Part shown: positions 51,361 to 56,498 of the stretch, piece after piece
How the letters are laid out: each line of letters opens with the position of its first letter
Position numbering within the stretch: position 1 is the stretch's first letter
Assembly (NCBI GenBank): GCA_946404865.1
Contig: CAMJFC010000013.1
Coordinates: 1 to 56,498, forward strand
Direction of reading: 5' to 3'
Origin: an uncultured Prevotellaceae bacterium
Lineage (GTDB): Bacteria > Bacteroidota > Bacteroidia > Bacteroidales > Bacteroidaceae
Length of the DNA: 56,498 nt
Notes under the pieces: generated by a model
Told to the model about the DNA's origin: nothing
What the model saw: only the letters and a program-made list of their open reading frames with translations
The model's database searches: none
Made by a program: the position numbers and the translations under genes

Positions 51361-52445
51361 TTGTATTCGCCCTCCTCGCTCTCTTTCAGGAATTGCAGGA
51401 ACCGTGCCACGCCCTCTTCAACGAAGATGGTGGGGTTATAATTCAGTTCGCGTCGTGCCTTGTCAATGTTGGGGCACCGGCGCTGTGGGTTGTTGGTCAG
51501 GTATTCTTTATCGTCCGACACGGCATATTTCACCTCTCCCGTGTATCCGAAGATATCGCGGCCGGCCTTCACGTAGATGTCGGCCAGTTGGGCGATGGTG
51601 ATTTCGGGCTTCTCGATACCGATGTTATAGTAGCCGTAGGTGCCGTGGAGCAGGATTTTCAGATAACCGCAGATGGAGTCGGCGATGTAACAGAATGTGC
51701 GTGTGGGTGTACCGTTGGAGAGGATTTCGATGTCCTTGCCCTCCATGATGGCGAGGGCGAAGTCGGCCGGCACGCGTTTGTCACCGATGCGCATACCCGG
51801 TCCGTAGTTGTTGAAGGGGCGTGCCACACCGATGGGCATGTCATATTTCTGTGCGAAGAGCATGCACATCGTCTCGCCGAAGCGTTTCGACTCATCGTAG
51901 CAGGCGCGTGGACCGGTGGCGCACACATTGCCGTTGTAGTCCTCTGATGTCGGCACATGCGCGGGGTCGGGGTCGCCATAGAGCTCGCTCGACGAGTAGA
52001 AGAGGAACCCGCGGATGTTTTTCTCGCAGTAGAAGTCGAGCAGCGAGCGCAAACCCCAGATGTTGGCGTCGAGCGTCTCGATGGGGTATTTGCGGTAGAA
52101 CATCGGTGAGGCGATGGATGCCATGTGGATGATGAAGTCAGCCTCGTCGGCACCCTCCACATCCGTGATGCTGTCGCGGATGATGTCGAATTTCTGGATG
52201 TTGAACTTCGGGTTCTGTTCCAGTTTTTTGACCCATCCGGGGTAGCCGAGCATGAAGTTATCGAGTCCGATGATTTTCTTGACACCCAGCTCATCTGCTG
52301 TCTGAGCGAAGAAATTCATGAAATAATAGCCCAGGAATCCGGCGCAGCCTGTGATGAGCACGGTAGAGTCCTGGAAACGGCTTCGCTCCTGGTCGGACAG
52401 ACCGTTGAGCGTATGCTGAATGTCGTTGGATAAGATGTTATTCAT
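51354..52445 (-). CDS. NAD-dependent epimerase/dehydratase, UDP-glucuronate decarboxylase-like
   Basis: 363 residues of the extended SDR fold. The NAD loop is ITGCAGFLGYYF at residues 31-42, with Ser in FLFYSSSELYGDP and the Tyr-x-x-x-Lys pair in RACYDESKRFGE, which is the pattern of UDP-xylose synthase. The later RPFNNYGPGMRIGDKRVPADF also fits. The overlap with UGD supports UDP-glucuronate as substrate. A different 4-keto or epimerised product is the alternative. Confidence 0.88.
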   Translation of the reverse strand: MNNILSNDIQHTLNGLSDQERSRFQDSTVLITGCAGFLGYYFMNFFAQTADELGVKKIIGLDNFMLGYPGWVKKLEQNPKFNIQKFDIIRDSITDVEGADEADFIIHMASIASPMFYRKYPIETLDANIWGLRSLLDFYCEKNIRGFLFYSSSELYGDPDPAHVPTSEDYNGNVCATGPRACYDESKRFGETMCMLFAQKYDMPIGVARPFNNYGPGMRIGDKRVPADFALAIMEGKDIEILSNGTPTRTFCYIADSICGYLKILLHGTYGYYNIGIEKPEITIAQLADIYVKAGRDIFGYTGEVKYAVSDDKEYLTNNPQRRCPNIDKARRELNYNPTIFVEEGVARFLQFLKESEEGEYKW

Positions 52446-52638
52446 ATTGTTGGTTGTTTTTGTCGTTTTTCGTCGTTTTTTTCGGGAGTTTAGGAGTTTG
52501 GGAGTTTAGGAGTTTTTGGGGGGAGTTTGGGAGTTTAGGAGTTTGGGAGTTTGGACATTAGTTAGGAGTGGAGGAGTGAAGACAATACTCCATTAACAGA
52601 GTATTCTCTTACCTCCTACCCCTTACCTCTTACCCCTA
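52446..52638 (-). repeat. Composite spacer array, rfbF stop to UXS start
   Basis: On the sense strand: the TAG stop with TAAGRGG heptamers, then AATGGAGTATTG, CTTCACTC/CTCCACTC words, TAATGTC, two blocks of CCAAACTC/CTAAACTC period-8 words, then AAAACGAC words before the UXS start. Same words and order as 46225-46419. Confidence 0.85.
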
Positions 52639-53406
52639 AATTATTTTCCACGGTGCTTGTCCGGAGTCCCACATCTGGTTGAGGAGGTCGCGGTCGCGCA
52701 CGGTGTCCATGCACTGCCAGAATCCTTCATGGCGGTAGGTCTTGAGCTGTCCTTCTGCGGCCAGCCGCTCCAAAGGCTCACGCTCGAAGGTCGTCAGGTC
52801 GTTGTCGATATAGTCGAACACACGCGGACTGAGCACGAAGAAACCGCCGTTGATCCATCCTTGGTTCACCTGTGGCTTCTCTTTGAACGACCGCACGAAG
52901 TCCTCATCGTCGATTTGCAGTTCGCCGAAACGGGCGGTGGGGTGCACGGCGGTGACCATGGCCAGACAGTCAGACTGTTGGTATTTGCTGACCAGTTGAC
53001 TGATGTCCACGTTCGATACCGCATCACCGTAGGTCACCATGAAGTCTTCGTCGCCGATGACGTCCTTCACCCGCAGGATGCGTCCTCCGGTGAGCGAGGC
53101 ATCGCCCGTATCTACGAGCGACACGCGCCAGTCGGTGGGGTGTTTCTGTATGTATGTCACCTCGCCGGTGCTCAGGTCGATGGTGAAGTCGTTGTTTTGC
53201 GCATAATACTGCAGGAAATAGTCTTTGATGACCTCGCCCTTGTATCCTAAGGCGATGACGAAGTCTTTATACCCGTAGTGCGCATAGTGGTTCATGATGT
53301 GCCAGAGAATAGGCTTGCCGCCTATCTCCACCATGGGTTTGGGGATGAGTTTGGTGTACTCGGAGAGCCGGGTGCCGAAGCCGCCGGCCAGGATAACTGT
53401 TTTCAT
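52636..53406 (-). CDS. rfbF: Glucose-1-phosphate cytidylyltransferase
   Basis: 256 residues from ATG 53404-53406 (MKTVILAGGFGTRLSEYT). Makes CDP-glucose, the entry to CDP-3,6-dideoxyhexoses. The nucleotide loop LAGGFGTRLSEYTKLIPKPM, VTYGDAVSNVD (metal Asp) and GWINGGFFVLSPRV, and the C-terminal YRHEGFWQCMDTVRDRDLL, are all characteristic of RfbF. The usual next enzyme, CDP-glucose 4,6-dehydratase (rfbG), is absent from the window. The start overlaps the DegT stop (ATGA). Confidence 0.93.
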   Translation of the reverse strand: MKTVILAGGFGTRLSEYTKLIPKPMVEIGGKPILWHIMNHYAHYGYKDFVIALGYKGEVIKDYFLQYYAQNNDFTIDLSTGEVTYIQKHPTDWRVSLVDTGDASLTGGRILRVKDVIGDEDFMVTYGDAVSNVDISQLVSKYQQSDCLAMVTAVHPTARFGELQIDDEDFVRSFKEKPQVNQGWINGGFFVLSPRVFDYIDNDLTTFEREPLERLAAEGQLKTYRHEGFWQCMDTVRDRDLLNQMWDSGQAPWKII

Positions 53407-54512
53407 AGGCTGTTGATGATATGGCAAATCTGTTGTATCTGCTCGTCGGTCAGTTCGGGGTGCATGGGCAGTGAGATGATGCGGGCATACACCTCGTCGG
53501 TGACGGGCAGTTCGTAGTCGGCTTTGAAATAAGTGAGGTGGTGGTTGGGGGCATATTGGATGCCGTATTGGATGTCGGCCTCTTTCAGCCGTTGTTCCAG
53601 CAGGGGGCGCTTGCCGTCGAGAATCTGCAGGGCGAAGATATGCGGCACGATGTCGTGGGCATAGTCCATGGGTGTGAGACGCACATGAGGCGTGTCGCGC
53701 AGCAGTTCGGTATAGCGCTGTGCGATGGCGCGGCGGCGCGGTGCAAACTCGGGTTCGAAGCGCGACAGTTGCACGCGTCCGATGGCGGCGAAGATGTTAC
53801 TCATGTGGTAGCGGTAACCCTGGTCCACCACATCGAACGTCCAACTGCGCTGACCGGCGTAGCGCTTCTCGGAGTCTTTCTGCACTCCGAGCAGACGCGC
53901 GTCGCTCACTTGTTGTATCACCTCTTCGTCGGCAGAGAAGATGGCACCGCCTTCCCCCGTGGTGATGTTCTTGATGCCGTCGAAACTGAAGCATACTACA
54001 TCGCCGAACGACCCGATTTTCTGTCCGTCAACTGAGCATCCGAAGGCGTGGGCCGCATCTTCCACCAGTCGCAGACCATGCTCACGGGCGAAGGCCTGGT
54101 ATTGGCGTGCCATCTGGCAGTTGCTCGCGTAATAGACGGGCATTATGGCTTTGGTGCGGGGTGTGATGCGCCGTTCGGCATCGCGCAGGTCGAGTGTCAG
54201 GGTCACTGGGTCGATGTCGCAACTCACAGGGCGGCATCCAGCACCGGTGATGGCTTGGTATGAGGCAACGAAGGTGAAAGAGGGGACGAGCACCTCGTCG
54301 CCGGGGCGCGTCACAGCTTGTATGGCGAGGTGGAGAGCCGCCGTGCCGCTATTGACACAGATGCACCTCCGTCCGCCTCCGATATAGGCTTCCAGTTCAT
54401 GTTCCAACTGCCCCACGGTCTCACCCATCCCTAAGTATCCCACATCCTCAATGATGTGAGCCACGGCCTCGGCCTCGGCCTTGCCCACAACGGATTTTGA
54501 CAAACGTATCAT
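53403..54512 (-). CDS. DegT/DnrJ/EryC1 family sugar aminotransferase
   Basis: 369 residues from ATG 54510-54512 (MIRLSKSVVGKAEAEAV). PLP-dependent transfer of an amino group to a keto-sugar nucleotide. The PLP Lys is K181 in CFSFDGIKNITTGEGG; VNSGTAALHLAI and VEDAAHAFGCS are also present. It is the first gene of the glycan operon, directly under a good promoter, and overlaps rfbF by 4 bp. The sugar substrate is not clear, because no dehydratase for a CDP-keto-sugar is visible here. Confidence 0.93.
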   Translation of the reverse strand: MIRLSKSVVGKAEAEAVAHIIEDVGYLGMGETVGQLEHELEAYIGGGRRCICVNSGTAALHLAIQAVTRPGDEVLVPSFTFVASYQAITGAGCRPVSCDIDPVTLTLDLRDAERRITPRTKAIMPVYYASNCQMARQYQAFAREHGLRLVEDAAHAFGCSVDGQKIGSFGDVVCFSFDGIKNITTGEGGAIFSADEEVIQQVSDARLLGVQKDSEKRYAGQRSWTFDVVDQGYRYHMSNIFAAIGRVQLSRFEPEFAPRRRAIAQRYTELLRDTPHVRLTPMDYAHDIVPHIFALQILDGKRPLLEQRLKEADIQYGIQYAPNHHLTYFKADYELPVTDEVYARIISLPMHPELTDEQIQQICHIINSL

Positions 54513-54915
54513 TTGTTTTCCTTTTTGTTCAACAAGCAATTGTGTGTGTTTCTCACTGACAAATACTTGTCTCAATTTGATTTTGCGGCAAAGTTACGAA
54601 AAAACGAGGGCAGAACAAAAGAAACTCGTTTCTTTTTTATGCCGAGATGGAGTAACTTATTGATAGTTACAAAAAAAGCTTGTAATAAACGAGTGATTTG
54701 GGAAGATTAATGCAGAACCCGCGTAAATAGAAGGCAAGATGGGGAATAATGGAGAATTAAAGGACGAAGGGAAAAGGCACATTGATTCTTGCTACAATTA
54801 GATGCCACTGCCTTTCTAATGGAGCCAGACGGCAGTACCTCCATGCCTTGAATCGCAGAAAAGAAAAACTCACAGATTATCAACAATTTACAAAATCCTT
54901 TTCTTTATTTCTTTT
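54513..54915. other. 403-bp spacer
   Basis: The first 110 bases hold the DegT promoter. The rest (54620-54890) is A/T-rich with no open frame, hairpin or array that I can support. At 54890-54926 there is an A-rich (plus-strand T/C-rich) repeat running out of the neighbouring gene's stop. Confidence 0.6.
54589..54619 (-). promoter_or_regulatory. Promoter of the glycan operon
   Basis: On the minus strand TTTG (54616-54619), a 19-base gap, then TAACTTTG (54589-54596) followed by CC. A full match to the Bacteroidetes pattern, 77 bp before the DegT ATG. No other clear promoter was seen before the following seven genes. Confidence 0.75.
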
Positions 54916-56498
54916 TTATTTCTTTTCTTTTCTGCCATCGTCCAATTCATATCTACGGTATGTCCGTCCTCCACAGGTTTTCAATACCTTTCCTACCATC
55001 TTATATACGGTATTTCGCAAGTCATTCAGTTCTACATCAGGAAGTCTTTCGGCGATTTCCGACATGAGACTATGGGGATGCATTTTTAGGTCTTCAACAA
55101 TTAATGCTTTCAGTGCATAAGGTTCAATATTCTTTAGTGTTGTCTTTACATTAGCCTTGGAATTGGCAATTAACTTAGGATTCACAAAATATGTTGTTCC
55201 TTTTCCTGTGCCTCGCTTGTTAATAAGCCCAAGGTTCAGCAAAGGGTCAATATAGCTCCTCAGTCGTTCTTCATCAGAGAGTTGCAGATATGCAGACAGT
55301 TTTGTTGCTTGCATCTTCGTTTCATTAGCTATTGCTCCGAAAGTGATATATCCCTTCTGTGTTAGCTCGTAATTCTTCAAAGTATAGTCCAGCAGAGGCA
55401 GAATGTCTGTGTTCTGTATCTCAGAGTACTGCGTTACTTTGAATTCATTATACGAAGACTCTGGTATTGGTGGGTGCTTACCTTCCATAGAGTTCAGTTC
55501 ATAGATAAGGTCATAGCCAGACCCTTCACCTTCCATCAGTCCGAGGTCGCTCATGATAGTGATAAGATAAGGATTCCTGCGGTGACGCTGATGCAGCAGA
55601 TTGTCAACAGTTACACCGAGGGGCAAACCACCTGGGTTTGAAATTTCCAGCCTGTCGGGATAGACACAAATCATGATGTCACTTGAAATCGTGAAACTCT
55701 TGTGGGCGAAAGCGTTCAGCAAAAGCTCTCTTATCACCTTCGGATGGTAATGTCTGATGGTCTTACGGAATAAGCCATTGGGGAACTCATAAGAATATTC
55801 AAGTTCTATGGCTTCCTTCTCTATTTCAAGCAGCAATTCCTTGGGATTGTATTGGTTATCATGCCACTCAATCTTTCTTACCTTGTGCTCTAGTTGGTCG
55901 TACACGATGTATTGCACCGTTATGGGGAAAGATATCCGTCCCCGTTGTTTTGCAGTGCCAAGCCAAAGCACACCAAGATTGGTCATCGTACCTTTATCCA
56001 TGAGATTGTAATGATCTAGGATTTCTATGTCGGACATCTGCTTTACATGGCTTTTCACACGGTCGGAATGGCGGATGTCATCAGCAAATCTTGCAACATT
56101 CTCATTTGGTATATCCTCCAACTTAGTTCTTGTCAATAGCAGTTCCCATTGATAGGCACCTTTCTCAATGGACAATCGTTGCAAGTCCTCGTTCCGTACA
56201 GGTTCGCATTTGTCACCAACTCGCATGTATATCTTACCATCGGAAGTGGTGGCAATAGATTTCAACGATGGAGCCACATACACCTCAAAGTACTGAGCCC
56301 CATTCTCGTGAGTCAGTCGCTCTGAAGCAGCGATACTCACATTGAAACACAGGTTTCTCAATCGGGATATGGTATCATTTATTTCCTCTTCCTCAACTAC
56401 TTGGTTGGGCAGAGGGCCTTTTGTTTCGTCCTCTATACCTACATATATTGTGCCACCTTGCGCGTTTGCCAATGCCACACAAGTTACGGAAAGGTCTT
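54916..56498 (-). CDS. AlbA_2 (Schlafen-type) ATP-binding / HTH protein, 5' end outside the window
   Basis: At least 520 residues; the frame is open to the window edge, so the N-terminus is missing and the apparent GTG start at 56478 is probably internal. The visible beginning, DLSVTCVALANAQGGTIYVGIEDE, is the AlbA_2/divergent AAA-4 core. Then comes a GHKL-like ATPase-related segment (IRELLLNAFAHKSF, DRLEISNPGGLPLGV, and RNPYLITIMSDLGLMEGEGSGYDLIY), and then one or two winged-helix domains. Such proteins are found as regulators and in some defence islands; no partner is visible. The last codons and TAA stop lie in an AAAGAAATAA repeat. Confidence 0.85.
   Translation of the reverse strand, partial: DLSVTCVALANAQGGTIYVGIEDETKGPLPNQVVEEEEINDTISRLRNLCFNVSIAASERLTHENGAQYFEVYVAPSLKSIATTSDGKIYMRVGDKCEPVRNEDLQRLSIEKGAYQWELLLTRTKLEDIPNENVARFADDIRHSDRVKSHVKQMSDIEILDHYNLMDKGTMTNLGVLWLGTAKQRGRISFPITVQYIVYDQLEHKVRKIEWHDNQYNPKELLLEIEKEAIELEYSYEFPNGLFRKTIRHYHPKVIRELLLNAFAHKSFTISSDIMICVYPDRLEISNPGGLPLGVTVDNLLHQRHRRNPYLITIMSDLGLMEGEGSGYDLIYELNSMEGKHPPIPESSYNEFKVTQYSEIQNTDILPLLDYTLKNYELTQKGYITFGAIANETKMQATKLSAYLQLSDEERLRSYIDPLLNLGLINKRGTGKGTTYFVNPKLIANSKANVKTTLKNIEPYALKALIVEDLKMHPHSLMSEIAERLPDVELNDLRNTVYKMVGKVLKTCGGRTYRRYELDDGRKEKK

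Overview
The window reads as a Bacteroidales chromosome, most likely Prevotellaceae. The evidence is Bacteroidetes-type promoters (a -7 box TAnnTTTG with an upstream TTTG), very few Shine-Dalgarno sites, BspA-like leucine-rich-repeat proteins, a PorZ-like type IX secretion component, the fabF-rnc overlap, an IspG with an inserted domain, and a succinate/acetyl-CoA transferase. I found no rRNA, tRNA, insertion sequence, prophage or CRISPR array. About 45 genes can be supported and they are mostly intact.

Layout. 0.1-4.2 kb (+): nadA, a CapA-like lipoprotein and a BspA/dockerin surface protein. 4.2-20.5 kb (-): acpP-fabF-rnc-GH3, an Ig-like lipoprotein with DUF3108 and an ArnT-like glycosyltransferase, then leuS-yitT-rdgB-porZ. 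20.7-22.9 kb (+): DUF4254, a GT9 glycosyltransferase and rubredoxin. 23.1-30.3 kb (-): a papain-like lipoprotein, a conserved unknown, rpoN, a PAP2-like protein, purE, ispG and an aldo/keto reductase. 30.4-36.5 kb (+): U32 protein, sufE, a SpoU methyltransferase, tcdA, a short MGMT-like protein and a second BspA/dockerin protein. 36.7-38.2 kb (-): CoA transferase. 38.4-45.4 kb (+): cysS, a zinc-ribbon membrane protein, an MBOAT acyltransferase, an LtaS-like phosphotransferase and a LicC-like nucleotidyltransferase. 45.4-54.6 kb (-): a surface-glycan/phospho-decoration operon (DegT, rfbF, UXS, UGD, HisC-like, CDP-alcohol phosphotransferase, YbhN-like, LicD). At the right edge lies a partial AlbA_2 (Schlafen-type) protein.

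The most unusual feature is the spacer DNA. Many spaces between co-directional genes are filled with short-unit tandem arrays of period 7, 8 or 9. Many of these start exactly at the stop codon of the upstream gene, and some end at or within a few bases of the next start codon. The families recur with the same polarity relative to transcription and in a similar internal order. Two copies form a perfect 192-bp inverted repeat (21328-21519 and 25921-26112) around 4.4 kb. The outer end of each copy is the stop codon of a gene pointing inward, and a gene start lies just inside each copy. Inversion would therefore exchange operon partners without breaking a gene. In the glycan operon the arrays separate gene blocks whose internal genes overlap or lie close together. 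One period-9 array lies inside the coding region of RNase III. I treat this stop-anchored array system, and its possible role in operon shuffling or RNA-level punctuation, as the main discovery candidate.
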